Under the pieces are notes generated by a model. The model saw nothing but the letters and a program-made list of their open reading frames with translations, was not told the origin of the DNA and searched no databases. A stretch of 64,000 bases of DNA from NCBI RefSeq assembly GCF_017094525.1, contig NZ_CP064788.1, positions 1,225,030-1,289,029 of the forward strand, given 5' to 3'. Position 1 is the first letter of the stretch; each line of letters opens with the position of its first letter. Origin of the DNA: Halapricum desulfuricans. GTDB lineage: Archaea > Halobacteriota > Halobacteria > Halobacteriales > Haloarculaceae. A program made the position numbers and the translations under genes. Below, piece after piece: positions 33,894-42,483 of this stretch.

Positions 33894-35575
33894 TCCGACT
33901 CGCTTGGGCCGCGGTCGGCGTGGTCGTTCTCGGGACCGGCGTCCTGACCGCGGGACGAACCGCACGCCGACACGACCATCCGGGAGTTATCCCCTACGCG
34001 CTGCTGGCTGTTCTGCTCGCCGGCCTGGGTACGACGATCGCGTTCAGCCGGTCCGGTCTGGTGCCGATCGAACTCGATGCGGTCAGCGAGTTGCTCCTCA
34101 TCGGCGGGTACGCGTTCGCGTCGCTGCTATGGATCGCCTTCGTCTTCGAATACACCGGTCGCGGGCCAGCGATCACGCCGCGGCGTTGGGTCGGGATTGT
34201 CCTCCTCGGCGGGCTGACGGTTACGAGTACGGCGCTCACCTGGGGTCAGCAGACGGGCCGAGTTCGGCTGGAGGCACTCGGTCAAGTGTCGTATCTCACG
34301 ACGTTCGTCCTGCAGGTGGCAGTGTTCTCGTTGGGCCTGCTCGGCGTGGTGTTGCTCGTGCGCTCGGCGGTGACCTACGACGACCTGCCGCTTGGCTCCG
34401 CGGCGGTGTTCGTCCTCGCGGGTGTCGGCATCACGTTTCTGCCGCTTGCGATCGGCTACGGCGGTCAGCTCGGTGGCGAATCGATCTATCGTGTCGTATT
34501 CCTTCAGCTCACAATTGTCGTCGGCGTCTTCGCCTGGATCGCGTTCGGTACCGACGCCTTCGAGCGGGGAGCTGCGACGGGACATCTCGCACGGGAGACA
34601 GCCCTCGACGCGATGTCCGCCCCAGTGATCGTCGTCGATCGATCCGGCCGCCTACTGGACGTGAACCGGGTCGCCACAGAAACGTTCGGCATCGAGACGA
34701 CTCGACTCCGGAACCAGTCGCTCGCCGACGTGGCAGCTGTCCCTGCGAATCCTTCCGACGAGCAGCCGATCACGCTCCAGACAACCGCTGGACGGCGAGA
34801 CTTTGTCATCGAACGAACTCGAGTCGCCGACACAGACGGCGACGTGCTCGGCCGGGCCTACCGGTTTCAGGACGTCACGGACCGCGAGATCCGTGAACAG
34901 CGTCTTCAGGTCCTTAACAGGGTGATAAGGCACAATCTCCGGAACGATCTCGATGCGATTCGCGGGTTCGCGGAACCGATTCGTGACGAGGATCTCCCGG
35001 CGGAGGAGGCGGGTCAGTACTTCGACCGCATCGGGACGCTCGCGACCGATCTGGCCGATCTCGCGGATACTGTCGAACGATCCGGGCGCGTTCTGACCGA
35101 GGTCTACCTTGAACGAGAGCGGTGTGACCTTGTCGCGATCGCACGGACAGTCGCCGAAGGGGTCACAGATGCCGATGTTACGCTTGATGTCCCCGATGAC
35201 GTCGAGATCTGGTCCGACCGCGACGCGATCGAACTGCTCCTCGACGAATTAGTCGAGAACGCCGTGACGCACACCGACCGGACGACGCCGTCGGTGACGA
35301 TTCGCGTCCGCTCGACGGGCGGCGGCGGGCGAATCGAGGTCGCCGACGACGGCCCGGGGATCCCGCCCGAAGAGCAGGCCGTCCTCCTCGAAGGTGAAGA
35401 GACACCGGTCAGACACGGGAGCGGAATCGGCCTTTGGCTGGTCTCCTGGACCGTGACACGACTGGGCGGTGACTTGTCGTTCGACAAACGCGATCCACGT
35501 GGAAGCGCCGTACGTATAGATTTACCGGGCTTCCAGGACTCGATCCGCCCCGATCCGACGGCGGAGGGATCGTAG
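33890..35575 (+). CDS. Membrane sensor histidine kinase (7TM, PAS, HisKA, HATPase)
   Basis: 561 aa, starting at GTG in a 4-bp overlap with the pseudokinase. About seven N-terminal helices (to residue 225) are followed by a PAS domain (APVIVVDRSGRLLDVNRVA). The dimerisation helix carries the phospho-acceptor (RVIRHNLRNDLDAIRGF). The ATPase has ELVENAVTHTDRT (N-box), VADDGPGIPPEEQ (G1) and HGSGIGLWLV (G2). No response regulator is adjacent, which is common in haloarchaea. The architecture of the two tandem kinases is the same, suggesting duplication followed by decay of the first. Confidence 0.9.
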   Translation: MIRLAWAAVGVVVLGTGVLTAGRTARRHDHPGVIPYALLAVLLAGLGTTIAFSRSGLVPIELDAVSELLLIGGYAFASLLWIAFVFEYTGRGPAITPRRWVGIVLLGGLTVTSTALTWGQQTGRVRLEALGQVSYLTTFVLQVAVFSLGLLGVVLLVRSAVTYDDLPLGSAAVFVLAGVGITFLPLAIGYGGQLGGESIYRVVFLQLTIVVGVFAWIAFGTDAFERGAATGHLARETALDAMSAPVIVVDRSGRLLDVNRVATETFGIETTRLRNQSLADVAAVPANPSDEQPITLQTTAGRRDFVIERTRVADTDGDVLGRAYRFQDVTDREIREQRLQVLNRVIRHNLRNDLDAIRGFAEPIRDEDLPAEEAGQYFDRIGTLATDLADLADTVERSGRVLTEVYLERERCDLVAIARTVAEGVTDADVTLDVPDDVEIWSDRDAIELLLDELVENAVTHTDRTTPSVTIRVRSTGGGGRIEVADDGPGIPPEEQAVLLEGEETPVRHGSGIGLWLVSWTVTRLGGDLSFDKRDPRGSAVRIDLPGFQDSIRPDPTAEGS

Positions 35576-35675
35576 CTGTGGTCGCGATGCGGCGTCTGAG
35601 GACATGGTTTATGTCGCTTGTCGCCCAACGCCCCAGTCAAGACGGCCGATCACCTGATCGGTCCTCGCTATACCC

Positions 35676-37025
35676 ATGACAAACCTCCATCGACGACGGT
35701 TTCTGGAACTCGGCGCGGCAGCGACGGCAGTCTCGCTCGGCGGCTGTCTCGGGTCCAGCGATGAGATGCCGGCCTACGCGGAGTGGATCCCGGCGACGGA
35801 TGGTGGCGTTCACGTTGGCTATCTGGACTTCAGTATCGCGACCGAGGCAGAAGGTGGCAACGAACTGTTGCCATTGATCCTTCCCACGAACGCGACCGGT
35901 AGTCCCAGGGAAGTCTTGAGCGAAGTGTCGGGTCTGGATAGTGTCGATGATCCGTTGCTCACCTGGCCCCTCGAAGTCGGGGGGAAACTGATCGCCGGGG
36001 CAGCACTTGGCATTGCTGTGTCCGGACTCGGCCATCTCGTCGATCCGGAACAGCCGGACCGCGGTATCGAGGAACTGTTCATGGCTGACACCGTGGCTGT
36101 CGGACGAGGTACAATCGACCTCGACGAGGCGGCGGAGACACTCCGGTCGGGATCTGACGGTCCGATCGGAGAAATTCCGTTCGAGGAATCGGGGTCTGTC
36201 GGGGAGTTCACGCTGTATGAACCCACCGACGACGAGACACTGGACGGCGTCACGGCGATCAGCGAGACTGCCGTCCTCGTCGCCGACACCCGCGAAGAGA
36301 TTCAGCGCGTCGTCGAGACCACGCAGGGTGAACGGGACAGAGAAATCGAGGAGACGGAGACCTTCGAGTGGCTGCTGGAGACAGCAGGCGACGGCCACGT
36401 CGCAGGCGGTTGGATGGGGCCGATCGACCTGGAAGACGTGTATTTCGGTGATCCAGCAGAGCGTCCCGTGGACGACCTTCTCAGAGCAGACGACGACGTC
36501 CTCGCGTCGGTGACTTTTGACCCCAACGAGGGCGAGGTCACAGCCGATCTCGCTGTCCAGCGCCCGCTCGACGACGCAACGGCCAGCCGGCTCGAATCAC
36601 AGTTTGGATCCGAAAGCGGAGATCACTCGGTGTCGATCGAAGACGAGCGGGTGACCGCTAGCGGAACCTACAGCGAGGACGTTCTCGATTTCGAGTTCGC
36701 CCAGCCCGACCGGACGACGACAGCGATCCCCGATGCGAGCGAGCCGGTCGATCCGCCCAAAGCGGTCGCGAAAGCAGTCCCCGACGATGCGTTCGAGTTC
36801 ACCTACGAGGCCGATCAGGACCGCGTTAAGATCGGGATCACCGAGGACCTCGACGTCGAGGAAGTGACGTTCGAGGCCGTCAAGGCGGACTACGAAGCCT
36901 CAACGACGACGCCACGAGCTGACATGTACATGTACGTTTACGTCGACACGGAGGGTGACACCGTGGTCGTGACTGTCACCGTTGACGGCACTTCGGGCGT
37001 CGTCGCTCGAAAGGAATTTCCCTGA
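35676..37025 (+). CDS. Tat-secreted lipoprotein of unknown function
   Basis: 449 aa. The N-terminus HRRRFLELGAAATAVSLGGC is a twin-arginine signal with a lipobox, so the protein is probably exported by Tat and lipid-anchored. The mature part is acidic with alternating helices and beta strands. The C-terminus is beta-rich (MYMYVYVDTEGDTVVVTVTV, then GTSGVVARKEF). That terminus has a partial copy at about 48.45-48.61 kb (VVVIVTVDGESGIVARTEL). No family is recognised. It follows the kinase pair by 100 bp in the same direction. Confidence 0.75.
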   Translation: MTNLHRRRFLELGAAATAVSLGGCLGSSDEMPAYAEWIPATDGGVHVGYLDFSIATEAEGGNELLPLILPTNATGSPREVLSEVSGLDSVDDPLLTWPLEVGGKLIAGAALGIAVSGLGHLVDPEQPDRGIEELFMADTVAVGRGTIDLDEAAETLRSGSDGPIGEIPFEESGSVGEFTLYEPTDDETLDGVTAISETAVLVADTREEIQRVVETTQGERDREIEETETFEWLLETAGDGHVAGGWMGPIDLEDVYFGDPAERPVDDLLRADDDVLASVTFDPNEGEVTADLAVQRPLDDATASRLESQFGSESGDHSVSIEDERVTASGTYSEDVLDFEFAQPDRTTTAIPDASEPVDPPKAVAKAVPDDAFEFTYEADQDRVKIGITEDLDVEEVTFEAVKADYEASTTTPRADMYMYVYVDTEGDTVVVTVTVDGTSGVVARKEFP

Positions 37026-37044
37026 CGGTGACTCCAGCCGCCGC

Positions 37045-37500
37045 TCAGGGTCGCACCACGATCGTGTTCCCCACTCGGTCACCGAGACGTCTGTCCGATT
37101 TCGAGACAGCGATCGTGACGATCCCGACCAAGTAAAAGAACGGTAACCAGTCGATCAATCGGAGGAGATTCCGGAGGAGTGAACCCAGAAGCGACGGCGA
37201 TTTTCCGTCCACCCCAGTCACTTTTATGCTGACGAGGTACTTCCCGAGCGTCTTTCCCCACCGCCACTCCAGAACGGTGTGATACAAAATCGAGACAGCA
37301 AGCCAGAGAGTCAATCCCGCGAGTGCTGCCCCGCCTTCCAAGTTCGTCTCGACCCCCTCGCTCGTGGTCTGCAAGTCACCGGTCATGAGGCCGACGGCTG
37401 AGACGGTGATCATGAACAGGGCCATCCAGATGATCGAGTCGATCGCCATCGCGACGCCGCGGATACCGACACCACAGCGCCGCTTGGTGTTCGAACTCAT
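37045..37500 (-). CDS. RDD family membrane protein
   Basis: 151 aa with three hydrophobic helices. The family signature near the N-terminus (RRCGVGIRGVAMAIDSIIWM: Arg...Asp) is followed by the loop LEWRWGKTLGKYLVSIKVT and a C-terminal GDRVGNTIVVRP. RDD proteins include putative ion transporters. I chose the ATG at 37500; the frame extends to 37563 but runs into the mobile-element-like region. It converges on the Tat lipoprotein, 19 bp apart. Confidence 0.88.
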   Translation of the reverse strand: MSSNTKRRCGVGIRGVAMAIDSIIWMALFMITVSAVGLMTGDLQTTSEGVETNLEGGAALAGLTLWLAVSILYHTVLEWRWGKTLGKYLVSIKVTGVDGKSPSLLGSLLRNLLRLIDWLPFFYLVGIVTIAVSKSDRRLGDRVGNTIVVRP

Positions 37501-37539
37501 CGTACCTAGGACTTGGTCCACGGGCGGAAAGGTCGTGTC

Positions 37540-37830
37540 CGTGCGTTTCTGCCGGTGAAACATTCCGCCCTAACGGCGAGGCGCGGACCGTCGTCAGCGT
37601 CTTTCAAGGCGGAGTCCCCGGCCTCAACGAGCGAACCCGTCAGGTTGAAAGAAGTAGGGAGGGGTCGGTTACACCCGCCTCCGGTCGGGGCGGGCATGAG
37701 TTCCTATGAAATGGTAGATAATCAACCAGTGTGCAGTGTTTCCAGGCACGAAACGCTCGGGGATTCCCCTCACGCTACGTGGGAAGTCAGTCGAACTGCT
37801 TGAATCCACCCAGAAAGGGTTCGTCTAATA
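37540..37830 (+). mobile_element. Probable 3' end remnant of an IS200/IS605 (tnpB) element
   Basis: The block GGTGAAACATTCCGCCCTAA onwards, through GGCGGAGTCCCCGGCCTCAA and GGGCATGAGTTCCTATGAAA, to GTGGGAAGTCAGTCGAACTG, closely resembles the 3' part of haloarchaeal tnpB elements as I remember them. The overlapping guide-like RNA maps to that part. One frame reads ETFRPNGEARTVVSV, then breaks because of a 4-bp insertion before AAGGCGGAGTCC. The nuclease domains are absent. The identification rests on memory and needs a search. Confidence 0.4.
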
Positions 37831-37932
37831 TCATTTCCGTTCGTTCTCCTGACGATGACGACAGACGTGCTCCCGCATATCGGTGAGCGAGTCGAACTGT
37901 CGGGGGCAGTGGGACCATTTCAGGAGCGGCAT
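37831..37932 (-). CDS. 33-aa zinc-finger-like micro-protein
   Basis: Encodes 33 residues, with CPRQFDSLTDMREHVCRH containing Cys and His residues spaced like a small zinc finger (one Cys, then His-x-Cys-x-His). A strong Shine-Dalgarno sequence GGAGGT lies 6 bp before the ATG, which is unusual here. A palindromic promoter-like block sits about 40-55 bp upstream. These make translation likely in spite of the size. Haloarchaea are rich in such small zinc-finger proteins. Confidence 0.5.
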   Translation of the reverse strand: MPLLKWSHCPRQFDSLTDMREHVCRHRQENERK

Positions 37933-37970
37933 TGTGGTACCTCCGCGTATCACAGTATTCGGCCCACGTT

Positions 37971-37987
37971 CATATACTTGGTATATG
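37971..37987. promoter_or_regulatory. Palindrome CATATAC-ttg-GTATATG, promoter/operator of the micro-protein
   Basis: Perfect 7-bp arms around three bases, overlapping TATA-like sequence. The palindrome is 39-55 bp upstream of the ATG on the minus strand, a suitable place for a repressor binding over the core promoter. Confidence 0.45.
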
Positions 37988-38138
37988 GTCAAAGAGGCGT
38001 TTGGGGCACGCTCAGCGACGATCCGGGCAGTGTCCAGAGAACGTCACACACTCGTTTACCACAGGCGTACAGGTCACAACCACCGACGACACACCGGCGG
38101 TATTATCGGTGATCGTCGGCTATCGCAGCCGTTTTCGA

Positions 38139-38444
38139 TCAGTCGTCCGGTTCCGTGCTGACGACGTCGACACCGTCGTGGTCCTCGGCGTCGTCACCGC
38201 CGCGTTCGAACGCGAGTCCGGCGAGGCCGGTCGCGATCATCCCGACGCCGGTCGCGCGCGTGGCGTCCGTGTACCACTCGCGCGGTTCGAGTTCGTCGGC
38301 GTTCTCGAACCCCATCGTCAGCATCTTCGAGGACATCTTGAGCGCCAGTCGCGGCGCAAGCGCGTACAGGACGCCGTTGAGCGCCAGCCACGCGTAGCCG
38401 GCCGAGCGACACTTCCCGCCCATCGAGGGACATTTGTCGAGCAT
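38139..38444 (-). CDS. Small conserved membrane-associated protein
   Basis: 101 aa starting MLDKCPSMGGKCRSAGYAWL, with two hydrophobic segments (about 15-30 and 72-88) and an acidic C-terminal tail (GGDDAEDHDGVDVVSTEPDD). The central MSSKMLTMGFENADELEP is amphipathic. Similar short proteins occur in haloarchaea, but I recall no family name. The ATG at 38444 lies 38 bp downstream of the MutS-like gene stop, so they may be co-transcribed. Confidence 0.65.
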   Translation of the reverse strand: MLDKCPSMGGKCRSAGYAWLALNGVLYALAPRLALKMSSKMLTMGFENADELEPREWYTDATRATGVGMIATGLAGLAFERGGDDAEDHDGVDVVSTEPDD

Positions 38445-38482
38445 CACTATCGATAGGGGCTCCAGCACTGTCAATGCACGCC

Positions 38483-40237
38483 CTACCGCGACCACCGGGC
38501 GTCAGAGAGGGTCCGCTGGACGGCTTCCTTGCCGATCGCCCGTGCGAGGGTGTCGAACCCGGCTCGCTCCTCGCGGTCGTCGGCGTCGGCCACGAGCCGC
38601 GAGACGATGAACTCCGGCGTCGAGCGCCCGACCGTCTCGAACCTGGGCTGGTAATCGACTTCGAGTTCGAGTTCCGGCGTCAGTCCTTCGGCGAAAATCC
38701 CGTCGATTCGGGCCGACTCCGGGAGCGGCGCCAGATCGTCCGCGAGGTGGGTGACGAACACGCCCAGCGCCTCGCGTTCGACCGTCAGCGTCACCAGCCC
38801 GTGGAGCAGATCGGCCGCGCTGCCGGGTTCGGTGATCGCCTCGAACTCGTCGACGAGCATCAGCGTGTGACCCTCGGCAGAAAGCGGCGGAACGACGTTT
38901 TTCAGCGTCGATTCGAGCACGCCGGCGTTGAAACTGGCGTGACGCCGGTGGAACACGATCGCGTCCACGAGCCCGACTTCCGCCGCCTGTGTCGGGACGG
39001 GTAGTCCCATCTGGGCGAGCAACTGCACCTGCGCGAGCGTCTCCAGCAGCGTCGTCTTCCCGCCGCTGTTGGCGCCCGTGAGAACGGTGACGCGGTCGCC
39101 GCTGGGAGGCGCGTTCGCCGTCGGGTACTGCAGGCCGTGCTCCCCGACGGCGTAGTCGACCGGCTGGACGGTCTCGTCGTTGGCTTCGAGAAAGAGGTTC
39201 CGGGCGTTCTCGACGGCGAGGACGTCGCTGTCGTCGACGAACGTCGGGCGCGTGAGATCGAAGTCGATCGCGAAGCGAGCCAGCGACAGCGACAGCGCGA
39301 TGTCGTCGACGGCTTCGACCGCAGTGTCGATCTCCGGACGTGCGTCGTCGATCGTCTCGCGGGCGTCAGCGGCGACGGCCTCGGCCCGCTCGTCGACGGC
39401 CGAGCGGAGATCGTCGGCGAGCGATCGCAGCGTTGCCGCGACGAAGTCCCGCGCGTCGGTCGCGTCGGCCGGCATCGCGGCCCGAGCGCGTTCGAGATCG
39501 GTACCCGTCTCCCGGACCACGTGATCGAGGACGCCCTCCTCGAACTCTTCGCTCGTCCGGATCTCGCTGCGGACGCGCTCGACGACCGACTCGCTGTCGG
39601 CCGCCAGGTCCTCGACGGTCCCGAGCTGCGTATCGAGTTGCTGCAGCGTCTCGTCGGCCCCGGCCGCGACCGACCCGTCGCCGTCCAGTGCGGCCAGTGC
39701 GTCGGCCGCTTCGGCGAGTGCATCGGCGTCCAGTTCGCCCAGCGACTCGAACACGCCCGTGTCGAGGCCGGCGTCCCGGAGCGCGAGCGCGGCCCGGACG
39801 GCAGACAGATCGCCGTCGAGACGTTCGTAGGCCTCGAAGGCGTCCATCACCGTTTCGCGCTCGGCGTCGTCGAGGCGCGCCCACGTGTCTCTGGCCTCGA
39901 TCACGTCTTCGAGGCGATCCGTCACGTCGCCACGGTCGCGCAGTGGCGTGAGCAATCGGATCCGGTCGGCGGCGTGATCGGTGACGGCATAGCGGCCGAT
40001 TACCGAGAGCAGATCCTTGTAGACCTCACGCGCGTCCCGCGTGGCGAGGACGTCCATCGCGGCTCCGCCCTCGACGCGCCGCAAGATTCGCGTCGCCCGG
40101 CCGCGGCTCAGTCCGGCCTCAGTCAGCGTCCGGATGTCTCCGCTCTCGATGGCCTCGACGGCCGTCTCGACGCCCAGTTCGGAGGCGAGCAACTCACTGG
40201 TCTTCGGTCCGACGCCCCAGTAGTCCTCCAGTCGCAT
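38483..40237 (-). CDS. MutS-related ATPase with N-terminal helix-hairpin-helix
   Basis: 584 aa. The N-terminus is a helix-hairpin-helix (YWGVGPKTSELLASELGVE ... GLSRGRATRILRRV). A long helical, acidic coiled region forms the clamp/lever (about 90-330). The MutS-type ATPase has Walker A TGANSGGKTTLLETLAQVQL-like GANSGGKTT, Walker B LMLVDEFEAI and FVTHLADD. This matches the archaeal MutS-like proteins (COG1193-related, lacking the mismatch-recognition domain and the Smr nuclease). The role is probably DNA recombination or repair rather than classical mismatch repair. Confidence 0.88.
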   Translation of the reverse strand: MRLEDYWGVGPKTSELLASELGVETAVEAIESGDIRTLTEAGLSRGRATRILRRVEGGAAMDVLATRDAREVYKDLLSVIGRYAVTDHAADRIRLLTPLRDRGDVTDRLEDVIEARDTWARLDDAERETVMDAFEAYERLDGDLSAVRAALALRDAGLDTGVFESLGELDADALAEAADALAALDGDGSVAAGADETLQQLDTQLGTVEDLAADSESVVERVRSEIRTSEEFEEGVLDHVVRETGTDLERARAAMPADATDARDFVAATLRSLADDLRSAVDERAEAVAADARETIDDARPEIDTAVEAVDDIALSLSLARFAIDFDLTRPTFVDDSDVLAVENARNLFLEANDETVQPVDYAVGEHGLQYPTANAPPSGDRVTVLTGANSGGKTTLLETLAQVQLLAQMGLPVPTQAAEVGLVDAIVFHRRHASFNAGVLESTLKNVVPPLSAEGHTLMLVDEFEAITEPGSAADLLHGLVTLTVEREALGVFVTHLADDLAPLPESARIDGIFAEGLTPELELEVDYQPRFETVGRSTPEFIVSRLVADADDREERAGFDTLARAIGKEAVQRTLSDARWSR

Positions 40238-40381
40238 ACCGGATCGTCGGCCCCGGCTCGGGTATAGCTTTCCTCGTTCGACCGACTCCCGGCGAGCGCA
40301 ACGCCGATGCGCGTATATCCGCGTCCGGTCGTATCCCGATCCGTCCGGCCATCGGACCGAAGGATCGCTGTAAGAATCCCG

Positions 40382-41536
40382 TTAGCGGGGTTGCTGACGA
40401 TAGATCAGGTCGCGCTGGATGTCGTTGGCCCCCTCGTAGATGACCGGGATCCGGACGTCCCGGTAGACGCGAGCGATCCGGCGGTCAGTCAACACGGAGC
40501 GGCCGCCGTGGAGTTTCATCCCCTGCTCGGCACACTCGGCTGCGACCTCCGTCGATTTCGTCTTGGCGAGCGCGGCCCAGAAGCCGGCGTCGTCGCTCGC
40601 TGCGACCTTGTTCGCGGCCCGCCAGGTCAGCGCGCGGGCGGCCTCGAACTCCAGACGCATCTCCGCGAGCGTGTGCTGGACCGCCTGAAAGTCGGCGACG
40701 TCCCGGCCGAACGCCGCCCGATCGTGGACGAAGTCGTTGGCCTCCTCGATGGCGGCCGCCGCCAGCCCCAGGCCGTGACCGCCGACGATCACCCGACCGT
40801 GGTTGAAAAACTCCGCCAGGATGAAAAAGCCCGCACCCTCCGGCCCGATCAGGTTCTCCTCGGGGATCCGGCAGTCGTCGAACTCGATGTGGGCCTGCTT
40901 GCTCGCCCGAAACCCCATCTTCTCGGGGATGTGCTCGGCATCGTAGCCGTCGGCGTCGGTCGGGACGACGAACAGCGAGTAGTTGCCGTAGCGATTGTCC
41001 GGGTCGTCGCCGGTCTTTGCGTAGACGGTCACCCAGTCGGCCTCGACGCCGTTGCCGATCCAGTACTTCTCGCCGTTCAGCACCCACTCGTCGCCGTCCT
41101 GCTCGGCGGTGGTCGTCATCCCCGCGAGGTCGCTTCCGGTCTCGGGCTCCGATACTGCCAGTCCGGTGAGTTGCTCGTCTTCCGCGACTGGCCTGAGATA
41201 TTCCTCCTTCTGGGCCTCGGTGCCGTGATCGGCCAGGATCTCCGCGCCGAAACTCGCCAGCTGGAGCGTCAGCGCGATCCCCGCGTCGGCGCGATAGAAC
41301 TCCTCGGCGATCGCCAGGACCTGCTCTAAGTCGAAGCCGCGTCCCCCGTACTCCTCGGGAACGTCCTGGGCGACGAGTCCGGCCTCTATTCCCGCCTCGA
41401 GGACCTCCCAGGGGTACTCCCCGCGCCGGTAATACTCTTCGGCGTTCGGGGCGATGTGTTCCGCGGCGAACTCCCGTGCCTCGTGTTTGACCTCGCGCGC
41501 GTGCTCCGGGACGATCCCGTCGTCGAGCAACTCCAT
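40382..41536 (-). CDS. Acyl-CoA dehydrogenase
   Basis: 384 aa FAD-dependent acyl-CoA dehydrogenase. Domains in order: N-terminal helices (about 1-120, PEEYGGRGFDLEQVLAIAEE), middle beta domain with AVSEPETGSDLAGMTTTAEQ and EKYWIGNGVEADWVTVYAKT, and C-terminal helices with QHTLAEMRLEFEAARALTWR. The last segment VIYEGANDIQRDLIYRQ contains the usual Glu-Gly-x-x-x-I-Q. Chain-length preference is not readable. No electron-transfer flavoprotein gene is next to it. Confidence 0.93.
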   Translation of the reverse strand: MELLDDGIVPEHAREVKHEAREFAAEHIAPNAEEYYRRGEYPWEVLEAGIEAGLVAQDVPEEYGGRGFDLEQVLAIAEEFYRADAGIALTLQLASFGAEILADHGTEAQKEEYLRPVAEDEQLTGLAVSEPETGSDLAGMTTTAEQDGDEWVLNGEKYWIGNGVEADWVTVYAKTGDDPDNRYGNYSLFVVPTDADGYDAEHIPEKMGFRASKQAHIEFDDCRIPEENLIGPEGAGFFILAEFFNHGRVIVGGHGLGLAAAAIEEANDFVHDRAAFGRDVADFQAVQHTLAEMRLEFEAARALTWRAANKVAASDDAGFWAALAKTKSTEVAAECAEQGMKLHGGRSVLTDRRIARVYRDVRIPVIYEGANDIQRDLIYRQQPR

Positions 41537-41636
41537 GATCTATCGTGTTGTTTCGGGCCGATAAATACGCGATGGAACCGGAAGAAACGCCGGGAGAGTT
41601 TGCAGGGCCGAGGCGCGATATCGGGAGATAACAGTC

Positions 41637-42239
41637 CTAGACTTCGATTTCCTGCATCAGGTCGACCAACTCTTCCAGTTGCGGGAACGTGTAGACGGTG
41701 ACGTCGATGTCGGAGTCAAGCGCGTGGATGTGCGAGTCGAACATCAGCGCCATTTCGGAGTCGCGGCCGCCGACGAGCTCGTCGACCATGCCGCTGCCTG
41801 GCCCGTAGGTGAACGTCGGCGTGGACATGTCGATGGTCGTCTCGAGGACGTTCGCCCACCCGTCGATGAACCCGGAGGTCATGATGTTGCCGATCTCCTC
41901 GATAGCCGACCGTTCCATATCGGTGAACCCGCTCTGTTCGGGGTCAGCTCCGCCCATGTCCCCGAGCATTCCCTGGGCGAGGTTCTTCGCGTTGGCGTAA
42001 TCGAGCAGAAAGAGGATGTGTCCGTGCGGCGGTTCCTGGAGTTCGATCGAGATGCCGATCAGCTTCTCGTCGCCGACGTGGGTCTTGATGTCGGGGATGT
42101 CGATGAAGTTGATCTTGGTGATCTCCATCTCGGTCTCCATCCCCGTCATCTGGCTGAGGTGGTCGGCGACGGTGTTCCCCCCTTCCTTGGCCATCTTGTT
42201 GAACAACGCGAGTTTCCGGATGTCGAGCATCAGACTCAT
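41637..42239 (-). CDS. cheC: Chemotaxis protein CheC
   Basis: 200 aa. The N-terminal part interacts with chemotaxis partners in homologues. The phosphatase motif [D/S]-x3-E-x2-N is visible in SAIEEIGNIM (about residues 111-118). A second copy is not seen, as expected for single-site CheC proteins. CheC dephosphorylates CheY-P, often with CheD. The other che genes are not in the window, so this is an isolated copy or belongs to a cluster elsewhere. Confidence 0.88.
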   Translation of the reverse strand: MSLMLDIRKLALFNKMAKEGGNTVADHLSQMTGMETEMEITKINFIDIPDIKTHVGDEKLIGISIELQEPPHGHILFLLDYANAKNLAQGMLGDMGGADPEQSGFTDMERSAIEEIGNIMTSGFIDGWANVLETTIDMSTPTFTYGPGSGMVDELVGGRDSEMALMFDSHIHALDSDIDVTVYTFPQLEELVDLMQEIEV

Positions 42240-42356
42240 GGTGACGATTGAATTATCGACCTGTTTCTATCCCATCCTCTTAAGTCATAGTCCCGCAGTT
42301 TTCGCTGGCGAGAATCGGCCAGGTGTTCTGGCAGTCTTGCCAGTAGCGTATTGATA

Positions 42357-42425
42357 CTGGTGGCTACCCCATTTCGAACTGATTCGGCACGAGGGTATGT
42401 GTACGAACGTATCGCCACCAGTACG
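42357..42425. repeat. Palindromic element, family 2, copy 2
   Basis: Ends TACTGGTGGC and GCCACCAGTA, as in copy 1 at 11891-11968. The interior shares TCGAACTGATTCGGCACGA exactly. 69 bp, 9 bp shorter than copy 1. It lies between the divergent cheC and YfcE-like genes. Confidence 0.8.
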
Positions 42426-42483
42426 ACGTTCCGATCGGTGGCCGATCCACAACGGTTGTGACGACCGACGACCATCGATTCGT

